Source: JAXHTY01 sp034189225 (lineage in GTDB: Bacteria; Desulfobacterota; Desulfobacteria; Desulfobacterales; Desulfosudaceae). From it: a stretch of DNA of 56,532 bases. Numbering within the stretch: position 1 is the first letter of the stretch; every line of letters begins with the position of its first letter. Below, piece after piece: positions 1 through 8,755 of this stretch. The translations under genes and the position numbers were made by a program. Under the pieces are notes generated by a model. The model did not search any database and was not told the DNA's origin. It saw nothing but the letters and a program-made list of their open reading frames with translations. The DNA lies in the NCBI GenBank assembly GCA_034189225.1, contig JAXHVL010000116.1, positions 1 to 56,532 of the forward strand. The letters are read 5' to 3'.

Positions 1-129
1 TGGTGAAAAAACTCTTTGGCTTATTCAGTGGATCCAAAACCGAAATCACAGGGCATACTTGTCGCACAGAAAGAGGAAAATTATCGGCTTTGGTTGAAAG
101 TAAGTTGCGTTGTAGGGTTAAGTTCCTTG
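1..129 (+). other. Gene-free left edge; possible truncated coding remnant
   Basis: A GTG-initiated reading frame at 3-155 starts V-K-K-L-F-G-L-F-S-G and stays open for about 36 codons before running into the R1-type repeat, where it ends. It could be the start of a gene broken by the repeat, or chance. No family is recognisable and there is no clear ribosome binding site because the window begins here. Confidence 0.2.
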
Positions 130-205
130 GAAGTCACTTTGGGACGGCAAAGTAAAAAGTTCAAGATCAAGGCGGCTGTGCACCCCTCGTCATGTCACGT
201 GCAAT
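130..205 (+). repeat. R1 repeat, partial and rearranged copy
   Basis: Carries the R1 internal module (GGGACGGCAAAG then TAAAAAGTTCAAGATC) but lacks the TTCGTAAAAAGTC terminus. It continues into CTCGTCATGTCACG, which is the reverse complement of the right-arm R1 segment CGTGACATGACGAG seen in the full copies. This copy therefore joins a forward left arm to an inverted right-arm piece. Confidence 0.7.
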
Positions 206-290
206 GTAGGGGCGAACCTTGTTGTGAAAATTTTAATATTCGGATTTAAAATTTGTTTCGTATTTCATGCTTCGAATTTCTAATTTTAAA
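205..290 (+). repeat. R7 fragment followed by R6-like fragment
   Basis: TGTAGGGGCGAACCTTG at 205-222 recurs at 56486-56502 (family R7). Just after it, an AT-rich stretch with ATATTCGGATTT, TTTCGTATTTC and TTCGAATTTC resembles the right half of R6 at about 42070-42118 and 46865-46912. Nothing coding is supported between here and folC. Confidence 0.55.
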
Positions 291-365
291 CGGTCGCGTA
301 CGAAGCCTGTATGCAATTCTCTTATAGGAGTAATTAAAGCCGGCCCCTCTGGCATCGGATGTTTA

Positions 366-1640
366 CTAAGCCGCCAAAAACGCCTTGGCGTCGCCGGCCA
401 CGTAAAGGGACCCGGCGATGCAGATCATGTTATCCGGCTGCGCCTGTTCCAGGGCAAGGGCGATGGCGTCGCCCACGGTGGGACGGATCAGGGGGGTCTT
501 TCCCAGTTCGGTGACGGCCTCCGCCAGAGTTTCCGGCGGAAAGGCTCTGCCTGTATCGGCACGGGTGACTATGACCCGGTCACAGGCCGGCACGAGCGCC
601 TTTAAAATGGCCTTGTGCGGTTTGTCATCCAGAATGCCGATTACCAGGATAATGGATTTACCGGCATAATTGTCGGTCAGATGGGTGGCCAGGGCTTTTG
701 CGGCCACCAGGTTGTGGGCGCCGTCGATCAGGATGGTCGGCGACTGGGCCACGATCTCCAGCCTTGCCGGCCATTGAACCGTTTTCAGGCCTTCCCGGAC
801 TGCGGTTTCCTCAACCGGGATCCCTTGCCGTGCCAGGAGTTCGCATGCGGCAACGGCAATGGCGGCGTTTTCGAGCTGGTGCTCACCGGCAAGGGCGGTC
901 CGAAGGTTTTTCCACCGGTTGTCCATACCAAAATAGGAAAAGGTGGATTCGCCCCTTTTTCGAATGCGGGCGTGTTCGCCCAGCCGGTAAAACGGGGCAT
1001 TCCGGGCGGTAGCGATTTCCTGGATGATCTCCAGGGCCGGTTTCTGGCGGGTACCCGTGATTACCGGGATGCCGTGCTTGATGATGCCCGCCTTTTCCCG
1101 GGCGATTTCCGCCAGGGTGTTGCCCAGATACATGCGGTGTTCAACGGAAATATTGCTGATGATCGATAACACGGGCGTGATCACATTGGTGGCATCGAAC
1201 CGGCCGCCCATGCCGGTTTCGATTATGGCGATATCAACATTTTCGCGGTAAAACACATAAAACGCCATGGCGGTTGTAAGTTCGAAGAAGGTGGGTTCGC
1301 GACCGTCACCATGGTGCCCCTTGACGGCCTGGTAGGCTTCGATAACCCGGCTGTCATCAATGGGCTTGCCGTTGATTTTAATGCGTTCATTAAACCTGAC
1401 CAGATGCGGCGAGGTATAAAGGCCGGCCCTGAGCCCTGCATGCTGAAGTATGGTCGCCAGGATGGCGGCAATGGAGCCTTTGCCGTTGGTGCCGGCCACG
1501 TGCACGCATTTAAATTGTCGCTGGGGGTTGGCAATGGAACCCAGTATCCGTTCCATCGTGGCCAGTTCAAGCTTGATGCCGAACCGGCGGAGCGCATACA
1601 TCTCTTCAAGGCATTTGTCGTAAGTATATTGCGTGGTCAT
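366..1640 (-). CDS. folC: Bifunctional folylpolyglutamate synthase / dihydrofolate synthase
   Basis: ATP-dependent ligase that adds glutamate to dihydropteroate or to folates, completing and retaining the cofactor in the cytoplasm (Mur-ligase superfamily). The 424-residue product has the P-loop AGTNGKGS at about residues 49-56, the folate-site block TSPHLVRFNERI near 77-88, TFFELTTAMAF near 115, and DGAHN in the C-terminal part. The start is placed at the ATG before T-T-Q-Y-T-Y because family homology begins there; the frame stays open upstream for 78 codons, but that stretch crosses the rpsU terminator and the rpsU gene. It follows rpsU on the same strand with a terminator between, so it probably has its own promoter or relies on read-through. 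Confidence 0.93.
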   Translation of the reverse strand: MTTQYTYDKCLEEMYALRRFGIKLELATMERILGSIANPQRQFKCVHVAGTNGKGSIAAILATILQHAGLRAGLYTSPHLVRFNERIKINGKPIDDSRVIEAYQAVKGHHGDGREPTFFELTTAMAFYVFYRENVDIAIIETGMGGRFDATNVITPVLSIISNISVEHRMYLGNTLAEIAREKAGIIKHGIPVITGTRQKPALEIIQEIATARNAPFYRLGEHARIRKRGESTFSYFGMDNRWKNLRTALAGEHQLENAAIAVAACELLARQGIPVEETAVREGLKTVQWPARLEIVAQSPTILIDGAHNLVAAKALATHLTDNYAGKSIILVIGILDDKPHKAILKALVPACDRVIVTRADTGRAFPPETLAEAVTELGKTPLIRPTVGDAIALALEQAQPDNMICIAGSLYVAGDAKAFLAA

Positions 1641-1646
1641 AATCCG

Positions 1647-1681
1647 TAAAAAACCCGGCCAAAGCCTTTGGCCGGGTTTTG
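1647..1681 (-). terminator. Rho-independent terminator of rpsU
   Basis: Read on the minus strand, AAAACCCGGCCAAAGGC then TTTGGCCGGGTTTT forms a strong GC-rich stem flanked by A and T runs. It lies between rpsU and folC, directly downstream of rpsU. Confidence 0.85.
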
Positions 1682-1743
1682 TCAGTAACGGTTTGCTTCC
1701 CAAGCGGGGCGATCTGCTTCGTTGTATCGCCGCGCTGTCGGGT

Positions 1744-1950
1744 TTATCTGAATTTGCGTCGTTTAATTTCAGAAATCCGCTGCCTGCGTAGTGCTTCCCG
1801 CTGTTTGCGGCGTCTGAATTCGCTGGGCTTTTCGTAATTCTTGCGGAGCCTGAGACGTTTGAAAAGGCCATCATTCTGGATTTTTTTCTTCAGGACCCGC
1901 ATTGCCTTTTCAAGGTCGTTGTCAATAACGCGTACTTCGATTTCCTTCAA
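1744..1950 (-). CDS. rpsU: 30S ribosomal protein S21
   Basis: A 68-residue, very basic small-subunit protein. It has the family start M-K-E-I-E-V-R-V and the conserved FRRRKQREALRR block around residues 45-56. S21 helps base pairing between the anti-Shine-Dalgarno region and mRNA. It is monocistronic here: its own promoter lies about 90 bases upstream (2040-2068) and a strong terminator follows at 1647-1681. Confidence 0.96.
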   Translation of the reverse strand: MKEIEVRVIDNDLEKAMRVLKKKIQNDGLFKRLRLRKNYEKPSEFRRRKQREALRRQRISEIKRRKFR

Positions 1951-2039
1951 ATTGAATCACCCTTTCTTTCCACTTAGAATTTATAATAATTCCAAATGGT
2001 TATTAAAAACATGAAACTGACAATTTTTTACATCTAAAA

Positions 2040-2068
2040 ATAATAGTATAAATTCGTTGCGGTTGCAA
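2040..2068 (-). promoter_or_regulatory. Sigma-70-type promoter for rpsU
   Basis: On the minus strand, TTGCAA (2063-2068) is separated by 17 bases from TATTAT (2040-2045). The AT-rich leader leads to rpsU. Spacing and both hexamers fit the consensus well. Confidence 0.6.
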
Positions 2069-2076
2069 GGAAAAAA

Positions 2077-2751
2077 TTACAATTTTGAGACCAGCTCATC
2101 GGCCACTTCTTTTACGCCGGGTTCGCCATTAAGGGTGATATATTTAAGAGAATCGTCTTTTTCGGCCAGATCCCTGAAATAGTAAGCCGCGGCCAGTGTG
2201 CCGGTTTCCGTGTCATAGTAAATGCTGTGGCGCTTATCGATAGCAGTCTCATCCTGATCATCGCTGCGCGTTTTCAGCTCACCGCCGCAGACCCGGCATT
2301 TGTCCCCGTCCGGTTTGATGGCGTCAATATAGACATTGTTGGGGTGGTTGTTGTCATTGACGCACAGCCGGCGTCCCATGATCCGGTTCTTGGCGATCAG
2401 CCGGTCAAGCTCGATTTCCACAACGATATCCAGGTTCAGGCCCGCTTTCTTCAGTTCTTCGTCGAGCTTGATCGCCTGGGTTTTGTTTCTGGGGAATCCG
2501 TCCAGCAGCCAGCCGTTTTTGCAGTCATCCTGTTTCAGACGGTCCAGAATCATGGGGATGGTAATTTCGTCCGGTACCAGATCGCCATTATCAATATAGG
2601 ATTTGGCCTTGGCACCCAGTTCCGTGCCGTTGGAGATGTTTTCCCGGAATATCGCCCCGGATTCAATGTGGGGGGTGTTGTATTTTTCCTTGAGAATGGA
2701 ACCTTGTGTCCCCTTGCCGCTGCCGTTGGGGCCGAAAAATAGAATGTTCAT
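2077..2751 (-). CDS. adk: Adenylate kinase
   Basis: Catalyses ATP + AMP = 2 ADP in the cytoplasm. The 224-residue product has the P-loop GPNGSGKGT at 7-15, the AMP-binding region with LLDGFPRNKTQA, and a LID region with a C...CRVC cysteine group (CVNDNNHPNN...CRVCGGE), which may bind zinc as in other Cys-containing LID domains. The ATG at 2751 is chosen because an AGGAG sits just upstream and the P-loop lies close to the N-terminus; an upstream in-frame ATG at 2805 would add 18 residues with no homology. It is divergent from rho. Confidence 0.92.
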   Translation of the reverse strand: MNILFFGPNGSGKGTQGSILKEKYNTPHIESGAIFRENISNGTELGAKAKSYIDNGDLVPDEITIPMILDRLKQDDCKNGWLLDGFPRNKTQAIKLDEELKKAGLNLDIVVEIELDRLIAKNRIMGRRLCVNDNNHPNNVYIDAIKPDGDKCRVCGGELKTRSDDQDETAIDKRHSIYYDTETGTLAAAYYFRDLAEKDDSLKYITLNGEPGVKEVADELVSKL

Positions 2752-3225
2752 GGTCTGTCTCCTTTTTTTGTCGTTAACTGTTTTGGTCATTTTTGCATAT
2801 TGCAAGTATTGTTTTTACGAAACCGTCCAGATTTATTTACAATAGCCCTTGGTATACAAAAGAAGCCGGTTTGTCAAGATGTTCGGAATGTATTTTTCAA
2901 TGCCCCTGCCGTCTGAAAACATGCTGGTTTCCGCGAGGCCCCTTTTGAAATTCCAGAAAGCATGATAAAGTGCTTGACATCTTGTTTCAAAATAGTGTAC
3001 ATAATCATATTGATATGAGGATGCCCGCCTTTTGATAAATGCCATAAGCTTGATCCGATGTGCATGGCCTCCATGTTTTTCTTTAGGACAATCAAAGGTT
3101 TGGTCGGTTTTTAGGATACCCCGGTGGAAAACGGGAAAGATTGCCTGAGTGTGGTAACCGAGGGCTGTCCATACCGGGACCACTTGCGGGAACTGGTAAA
3201 AAAATCCCGGAAAGGTAATGCGTAT
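2752..3225. other. Divergent adk / rho control region
   Basis: 474 bases without a convincing gene. On the minus strand TTGACA (2872-2877) with TACCAA or TATACC about 15-17 bases on may drive adk. On the plus strand a promoter at 2974-3003 faces rho and leaves a leader of about 220 bases. In the leader an in-frame GTG at 3124 would extend Rho by 34 residues, but homology starts at 3226. Long rho leaders are sites of Rho autoregulation in other bacteria; that role is inferred here. Confidence 0.45.
2974..3003 (+). promoter_or_regulatory. Probable promoter of rho
   Basis: TTGACA at 2974-2979 and TACATA at 2998-3003 with 18-base spacing, pointing at rho. The perfect -35 box is the main support. 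Confidence 0.5.
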
Positions 3226-4470
3226 ATGGATATATCTGAACTCAAAAAAAAGAAGATGGACGAACTGAAAGGGATTGCCCAGGATTACGATATTGACAGC
3301 GCCGGCCTTAAGAAGCAGGAGCTGATTTTTGCGATTCTGCAATCCGAGGCGGAAAACAACGGTTATATATTCGGCGAAAGCACGCTGGAGGTGCTGGCCG
3401 ACGGGTTCGGATTTCTGCGGTCCCCGGATTGCAGTTACCTGCCGGGACTGGATGATATATACGTTTCCCCCTCCCAGATACGGCGGTTCAACCTGAAAAC
3501 GGGGGATATCGTTTCCGGTCAGATCCGAAAGCCCAAGGACAACGAGCGCTATTTCGCCCTTTTGAAAGTGGAGGCAATCAATCACGAAGATCCGGAAACC
3601 GCGCGGCAGAAGACTTATTTCGACAACCTGACCCCGCTTTTCCCCAATCAGAAAGTCAACCTGGAACGCAGCACGGATAATTATTCCATGCGGATCATGG
3701 ATCTGCTCACCCCCATCGGGTTCGGCCAGCGGGGGCTGATCGTCTCTCCGCCGCGTGCCGGCAAGACCATGCTTCTGCAGAATATCGCCAACAGCATTAT
3801 TTCAAGCCATAAAAAAGTCGTTCCCTTTGTGCTGCTGATTGATGAACGGCCGGAGGAAGTGACGGACATGAAGCGCTCCGTTAACGCGGAGGTGATCAGT
3901 TCCACCTTTGATGAACCTGCCGAACGGCACGTTCAGGTGGCGGAGATGGTGATTGAAAAAGCCAAGCGGCAGGTGGAGCATAAAAAGGATGTGGTTATCC
4001 TGCTTGACAGCATTACCCGCCTGGCGAGGGCCTATAACTCAGTGGTGCCCTCAAGCGGCAAGGTACTTTCCGGCGGCGTGGACTCCAATGCCCTGCACCG
4101 GCCCAAGCGGTTTTTCGGAGCGGCGCGAAATATTGAAGAGGGCGGAAGTCTGACCATCATGGCCACGGCCCTGGTTGACACGGGCAGCCGTATGGATGAG
4201 GTCATCTTCGAGGAGTTCAAGGGCACCGGCAACATGGAACTTCAGCTTGACCGGAAGCTGGCGGACCGGCGGATATATCCGGCCATTGACATCAACCGGT
4301 CAGGCACCCGGAAAGAAGAGCTGCTGGTGGAAAAGGACGTTCTGAACCGTGTATGGATACTTCGCAAGCTCCTGGCCACCCTCAATTCGGTGGATGGCAT
4401 GGAGTTTCTGCTGGACAAGATGAGCAGCACCAAGAACAATCAGGAGTTTCTGGACGCCATGAATTCGTGA
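3226..4470 (+). CDS. rho: Transcription termination factor Rho
   Basis: Hexameric RNA-dependent ATPase/helicase that terminates transcription. The 414-residue product has an N-terminal Rho_N helical domain (about 1-45), a cold-shock-like RNA-binding domain (YIFGESTLEVLADGFGFLRS, about 47-66, through 115), the Walker A block SPPRAGKT at 174-181, LLIDERPEEVTDM and VVILLDSITRLARAYN. The ATG at 3226 has GGAAAGG just upstream. The stop codon TGA is made by a T of the gene plus the first two bases (GA) of a solo R1 terminus starting at 4469. It heads a rho-rpmE-prfA-prmC run. Confidence 0.96.
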   Translation: MDISELKKKKMDELKGIAQDYDIDSAGLKKQELIFAILQSEAENNGYIFGESTLEVLADGFGFLRSPDCSYLPGLDDIYVSPSQIRRFNLKTGDIVSGQIRKPKDNERYFALLKVEAINHEDPETARQKTYFDNLTPLFPNQKVNLERSTDNYSMRIMDLLTPIGFGQRGLIVSPPRAGKTMLLQNIANSIISSHKKVVPFVLLIDERPEEVTDMKRSVNAEVISSTFDEPAERHVQVAEMVIEKAKRQVEHKKDVVILLDSITRLARAYNSVVPSSGKVLSGGVDSNALHRPKRFFGAARNIEEGGSLTIMATALVDTGSRMDEVIFEEFKGTGNMELQLDRKLADRRIYPAIDINRSGTRKEELLVEKDVLNRVWILRKLLATLNSVDGMEFLLDKMSSTKNNQEFLDAMNS

Positions 4471-4485
4471 TGGTTTCGTAAAAAG
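4469..4485 (+). repeat. Solo R1 terminal repeat overlapping the rho stop codon
   Basis: GATGGTTTCGTAAAAAG matches the R1 terminus GAYGGYTTCGTAAAAAGTC. No R1 body follows, although GACTTTTTG about 45 bases on could be a decayed partner end. The GA of this terminus completes the rho stop TGA. Confidence 0.6.
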
Positions 4486-4625
4486 CTCAGTGTCCGTTTG
4501 ATTGTTTGTTGATTATTTATAATTTTTTTGACTTTTTGTCGGTCCGGCGTTATAACCCTTTCTCGAATACGACGAACCAATGTTTTATCGGGAAAGGGAT
4601 TTTTGAATGAAGGAGGCAGTCAGTT

Positions 4626-4856
4626 ATGAAAAAAGAGATTCATCCGGAATATTATGAAACCAAGGCGCGATGCGCCTGCGGCAATGAGTTCACGGTGGGG
4701 TCCACCCGCGAGGCCATATCCGTGGAAATCTGTTCCAAGTGCCATCCGTTTTTTACCGGAAAGCAGAAGCTCGTGGACACCGCGGGCCGTATTGAACGGT
4801 TCCGCCGGAAATATGCCAAGTTCGAGGAACAGAAGAAGGGCGAGCAAGCCGAATAA
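4626..4856 (+). CDS. rpmE: 50S ribosomal protein L31
   Basis: A 76-residue large-subunit protein of the zinc-binding (C+) type. It has C16/C18 in RCACGNEF and the CSKCHPFF motif at about 37-44, the usual four zinc ligands. Start and length fit the family, and an AAGGAGG-like site precedes it. It lies between rho and prfA, a frequent arrangement. Because C+ L31 stores zinc, the gene is often zinc-responsive, but no Zur-type operator was recognised here. Confidence 0.95.
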   Translation: MKKEIHPEYYETKARCACGNEFTVGSTREAISVEICSKCHPFFTGKQKLVDTAGRIERFRRKYAKFEEQKKGEQAE

Positions 4857-4877
4857 TTCTGAAGTGAGCGACTATCA

Positions 4878-5957
4878 GTGTTTGAGAAATTAAAAGAGAC
4901 CGAAGACCGTTTTTTTGAACTCGAGCGCATGATGGCGGACCCGGATGTTATTCAGGACAGGCAGGCTTACCAGCAGCACAGCCGGGAGCACGCCGAACTG
5001 TCTGATATAGTCGAGGCATACAGCCGGTATAAAACAATCAGCGGGGAACTGGAAACCAGCAGGGAACTGCTGGATGATAATGATCCGGAGATGAAGGCGC
5101 TTGCCAGGGAAGAAGTGGATGCGCTGAAGAGCCAACTGGCGGATATCGAAGAACAGTTAAAACAACTGCTGACCCCGAAAGACCCCAATGATAACAAGAA
5201 TGTACTGATCGAAATCCGGGCCGGCACCGGGGGCGAGGAGGCCGCGCTTTTTGCCAGCGACCTGTTCCGCATGTATTGGCGGTACGCGGAAACAAAAAGC
5301 TGGAAAACAGAGGTGATGAACAGCCATGAGACCGGAACCGGCGGGTTTAAGGAGATTGTTTTCATGGTTTACGGCAAGGGGGCTTACAGCCATTTCAAGT
5401 TTGAAAGCGGCATCCACCGGGTACAGCGCGTTCCGGAAACCGAAACCCAGGGCCGTATCCATACATCGGCCGTGACGGTGGCCGTGCTGCCGGAAGCAGA
5501 GGATGTTGAACTTCATATCGACCCTTCAGACGTCAAGACCGATGTGTTCCGGTCCAGCGGACCGGGAGGGCAGTCCGTCAATACGACTGATTCGGCGGTC
5601 CGGCTGACCCATCTGCCCACCGGTGCTGTGGTGACCTGCCAGGATGAGAAATCCCAGCTTAAAAACAAGACCAAGGCCATGAAGGTCCTCAGGGCACGGA
5701 TCTTGGATCAGATGGTGCAGGAGCAGAATGAAAAAATCGCCCAGGAACGCAAGGGCCAGGTGGGAAGCGGGGACCGCAGCGGCCGGATCCGGACCTATAA
5801 TTTCCCCCAGGGCCGGGTCACAGATCACCGTGCCGGCATCACGCTTTACAGGCTTGACACAATTCTTCAGGGCGACATGGATGAGCTGCTGGATAAGCTG
5901 TCCACCTATTTTCATGCCCAGCAGTTAAAAGAACCGGGTGCCGGAGATGTCTCCTGA
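4878..5957 (+). CDS. prfA: Peptide chain release factor 1
   Basis: Recognises UAA and UAG stop codons and triggers peptide release. The 359-residue product carries the catalytic GGQ loop (SGPGGQSVN, about residues 227-235) and the family blocks EIRAGTGGEEAALFA and GVHR-like SGIHRVQRVPETE. The start is a GTG 21 bases after the rpmE stop. Its last 20 bases overlap prmC, whose product methylates the GGQ glutamine, so the pair is translationally coupled. Confidence 0.95.
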   Translation: MFEKLKETEDRFFELERMMADPDVIQDRQAYQQHSREHAELSDIVEAYSRYKTISGELETSRELLDDNDPEMKALAREEVDALKSQLADIEEQLKQLLTPKDPNDNKNVLIEIRAGTGGEEAALFASDLFRMYWRYAETKSWKTEVMNSHETGTGGFKEIVFMVYGKGAYSHFKFESGIHRVQRVPETETQGRIHTSAVTVAVLPEAEDVELHIDPSDVKTDVFRSSGPGGQSVNTTDSAVRLTHLPTGAVVTCQDEKSQLKNKTKAMKVLRARILDQMVQEQNEKIAQERKGQVGSGDRSGRIRTYNFPQGRVTDHRAGITLYRLDTILQGDMDELLDKLSTYFHAQQLKEPGAGDVS

Positions 5958-6834
5958 AACCTCCGAATGGACGATTCTGGATGTCCTGAAGTGGACCGCC
6001 GGCTTCTTCGGCGATCGGCAGGTCGAAGGGGCACAGCTTTCTGCGGAACTTCTTCTTGCCCATACCCTGGGTCTCAACCGTCTCGATCTCTACCTTCGTT
6101 ACGACCAGCCCCTTTCTGCAGAAGAGCTTTCAACCTGCCGGGAACTCATCAAGCGGCGTGCCGCCGGTGAGCCGGTGGCCTATATTGTGGGGGAAAAAGC
6201 CTTTTGGTCCATGACACTGTCGGTCACGCCGGAAGTTTTGATACCGAGGCCTGACACGGAATGCCTTGTGGAAACGGCCCTGGCCTGCCTGCCGGCGGAG
6301 GCCGTCGATGCCGACGCTTTCCGGGTGATGGAGCCGGGAACGGGGTCCGGCGCGGTGGTTCTGGCGATGGCCGGCGCTGCCCCGCATTGTCACTTTTTCG
6401 CATTTGACAGGTCACCGGCGGCCGTTGCAGTTGCCAGGGACAACGCACGGCGCCAGAACCTGCTGGACCATGTGGCGTTTTTTGTGTCCGACTGGTTTTC
6501 CGCATTCAGGACTGCCGGCGAAAGGTTTGATCTGATCGTGGTGAACCCGCCCTATATTGCCGCGGCGGAAATCGATGGCCTGGCCCCGGAAATACGCCGG
6601 TTTGAGCCTCGGGACGCACTGGACGGGGGGCAAGATGGTCTCCAGGCCATCCGGCATATTGTGGCTGCAGCGCCTGATTTTCTCAAGCCAGCGGGCCGGC
6701 TGATGCTCGAAATCGGCTGGGACCAGAAGAATGATGTAGCGCAGATTGCGGCGGAAACCGATGCTTATGCGTCACCGGAATTTGTAAAGGATCTGGCCGG
6801 CCATCACCGGGTGGTGAATCTGCGGGTCAGGTAA
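5938..6834 (+). CDS. prmC: Release factor glutamine methyltransferase
   Basis: SAM-dependent N5-methylation of the GGQ glutamine of release factors. The 298-residue product has an N-terminal helical substrate domain, the SAM-binding block VMEPGTGSGAVVLAMA (about 131-146) and the catalytic NPPY (about 203-206). The GTG at 5938 overlaps prfA; an in-frame ATG at 5947 is an alternative start that changes only three residues. Confidence 0.94.
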   Translation: MPEMSPETSEWTILDVLKWTAGFFGDRQVEGAQLSAELLLAHTLGLNRLDLYLRYDQPLSAEELSTCRELIKRRAAGEPVAYIVGEKAFWSMTLSVTPEVLIPRPDTECLVETALACLPAEAVDADAFRVMEPGTGSGAVVLAMAGAAPHCHFFAFDRSPAAVAVARDNARRQNLLDHVAFFVSDWFSAFRTAGERFDLIVVNPPYIAAAEIDGLAPEIRRFEPRDALDGGQDGLQAIRHIVAAAPDFLKPAGRLMLEIGWDQKNDVAQIAAETDAYASPEFVKDLAGHHRVVNLRVR

Positions 6835-7164
6835 TCCGCTTTGGATTGCCGCCGCCATATTGTTTTTTGCCACAGAGGTTTGAATCCTCCGCGTTCTCTT
6901 CGCCTGGTTTATTGAAGCTTGCAAAAGGCGATGTTGGACATTTATCAGCCAGCACACAATATCAATATTTTTGGCGCCGGTCGTTTTAGTGAAAAAACAG
7001 TTGCCTGATACCGGAATACCTGTTAAACTTATAAATTTATACTCAGAAGTCATAACACACGCTTTTTAACCGGTTCTCCTGTGCTTTGCTTTGTTTTCGG
7101 AAACAGGAAAAGTGGGGGGCCGGGACGATGAAAGCGGCGGAACAACAAAATAAGGAGAATGCAC
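6835..7164 (+). promoter_or_regulatory. rpsB leader region with candidate promoter
   Basis: 330 bases with no convincing gene. TTGCCT at 7001-7006 and TAAACT at 7024-7029 (17-base spacing) form a plausible promoter. An AT-rich segment and a GC-rich leader follow up to the rpsB ribosome binding site. Leaders of rpsB are autoregulated by S2 in many bacteria; no matching structure was checked here. Confidence 0.4.
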
Positions 7165-8148
7165 ATGAGTTACGTTACGATGAAGGAGTTGCTCGAATCG
7201 GGCGTCCATTTCGGTCATCAGACCCGCCGGTGGAATCCCAAGATGAAACCCTATATTTTCGGGGCCAGAAACGGGATTTACATCATTGACCTCCAGAAAA
7301 CCGTTCGGATGTTCAAAGACGCCTATGACTTTATCACCCAGGTGGTGGAAAAGGATAAGTCCGTGCTTTTCGTGGGGACCAAAAAACAGGCCCGCGATGC
7401 GATTTATGAAGAGGCCAATCGGGCGGAGATGTTTTATGTCCACAACCGGTGGCTCGGGGGAATGCTGACAAATTTTCAGACCATTAAGAAAAGCATCGAC
7501 CGACTGCACCATCTCAATGATATTGTCAATGACAATTCCATTGAAATGTACCCCAAAAAGGAGCAGGCTCAGCTGCTGAAGGAACGCACCAAACTGGATA
7601 ACGTGCTCGGTGGTATTCAGCACATGACCAAACTGCCCGGAGCGGTGTTTGTGGTGGATATCCGAAAAGAGGCAATTGCCGTGAGGGAAGCTAGAAGGCT
7701 TGGCATTCCGGTGGTCGCTGTAGTGGATTCCAACTGTGACCCGGATGACATCGATTATCTCATTCCGGGCAACGATGATGCCATCCGCGCCATCCGGCTT
7801 ATCACTTCCAAGATCGCCGATGCCTGTATCGTGGGCAGGGAACGCAGGGAAGAAAAGAAACAGGCGGACACCGACAAGGACGCGGCGCCGGCGGAAGCAG
7901 CTGAAGAAAAAGATGATGACCAGGCTGCAGCGACCGCCGACCGGGAAGTAATTTCGGACGGTTCGGAAGGTCCCATTGTAGAGCGGATCAGGAAATCGGC
8001 ATTTACCTCGCTCTCGGATTATCAGGAGGAGGGACAAGAGGATGCGGCCGCCGCCAGCGAGGGCTCGTTGCCCGCCGCTGATGAGGGGTCATTGCCCGCC
8101 GCCGGTGAGGCGTTATCTGATGATCAACAGGAAAAAACAGAGGAGTAG
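7165..8148 (+). CDS. rpsB: 30S ribosomal protein S2 with long acidic C-terminal tail
   Basis: Small-subunit protein of the head-platform junction. Residues 1 to about 228 are a normal S2 (M-S-Y-V-T-M-K-E-L-L-E-S-G-V-H-F-G-H, then RRWNPKMKPYIFG). About 100 further residues form a low-complexity, Ala/Glu/Asp-rich tail with repeated GSLPAA units near the end, longer than the usual 230-260 residues. Of two ATGs six bases apart, the second (7165) is chosen because AAGGAG at 7152-7157 is seven bases from it but one base from the first. It heads rpsB-tsf-pyrH. Confidence 0.95.
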   Translation: MSYVTMKELLESGVHFGHQTRRWNPKMKPYIFGARNGIYIIDLQKTVRMFKDAYDFITQVVEKDKSVLFVGTKKQARDAIYEEANRAEMFYVHNRWLGGMLTNFQTIKKSIDRLHHLNDIVNDNSIEMYPKKEQAQLLKERTKLDNVLGGIQHMTKLPGAVFVVDIRKEAIAVREARRLGIPVVAVVDSNCDPDDIDYLIPGNDDAIRAIRLITSKIADACIVGRERREEKKQADTDKDAAPAEAAEEKDDDQAAATADREVISDGSEGPIVERIRKSAFTSLSDYQEEGQEDAAAASEGSLPAADEGSLPAAGEALSDDQQEKTEE

Positions 8149-8153
8149 GCAAT

Positions 8154-8750
8154 ATGGGTGCGATAAGCGCAAGTATGGTCAAAGAGCTTCGTGAAAAAAG
8201 CAGCGCCGGCATGATGGATTGCAAGGAAGCCTTGTCGGCGTGCGACGGTGATATTGAAAAAGCAATGGATTACCTGAGAAAGAAGGGGCTTTCAAAGGCG
8301 GCCAAACGCTCCGGCCGCGAAACATCGGAAGGGGTCATCGAGTCCTATATTCATATGGGCGGCAAGATCGGGGTGATGGTCGAGGTGAACTGCGAATCGG
8401 ATTTTGTGGCCAAGAACGACGACTTCAAGGCATTTGCCCGAAACATCGCCATGCACATCGCGGCCAGCAGCCCGGCCGGCATCGAGCCCGAGGATGTTCC
8501 CGAGGATGTGGTGGAGCGCGAGCGGGCGCTGTACCGGGAACAGGTCCTGGAGATGGGCAAGCCGGAGAATATGGTGGACAAGATTGTGGAAGGTAAGATA
8601 AAAAAATTCTACAAGGAAGCCTGTCTCATGGATCAGGCCTATGTCAAGGACCCGGGCATCTCTGTACGGGATTACCTGAACGAGACGGTGGCGAAAATCG
8701 GCGAAAGTATCCGGATAAAACGCTTTGCACGCTATCAGCTGGGAGAGTAA
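8154..8750 (+). CDS. tsf: Elongation factor Ts (short form)
   Basis: Nucleotide exchange factor for EF-Tu. The 198-residue product has the N-terminal UBA-like domain with LREKSSAGMMDCKEAL and the core VNCESDFVAKND. It is the compact form with one core subdomain, shorter than the about 280-residue E. coli protein and like those of several other deep lineages. Five bases follow the rpsB stop, so it is co-transcribed. Confidence 0.95.
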   Translation: MGAISASMVKELREKSSAGMMDCKEALSACDGDIEKAMDYLRKKGLSKAAKRSGRETSEGVIESYIHMGGKIGVMVEVNCESDFVAKNDDFKAFARNIAMHIAASSPAGIEPEDVPEDVVERERALYREQVLEMGKPENMVDKIVEGKIKKFYKEACLMDQAYVKDPGISVRDYLNETVAKIGESIRIKRFARYQLGE

Positions 8751-8755
8751 CACAA

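Noticed and set aside
16..249. 77-codon frame at the left edge
   Set aside because: Runs through R1, R7 and R6 fragments; the second half is repeat sequence and the first half lacks a recognisable family.
1641..1874. Longer FolC start at 1874
   Set aside because: The extension would be encoded across the rpsU terminator and the rpsU gene itself.
3124..3225. GTG start 34 codons upstream in rho
   Set aside because: Homology to Rho begins at M-D-I-S-E-L; a ribosome binding site precedes 3226. A translated leader cannot be fully excluded.
2833..3585. 250-codon minus-strand frame across the adk-rho gap and the start of rho
   Set aside because: Overlaps the rho N-terminus and the divergent promoters; sequence has no domain character.
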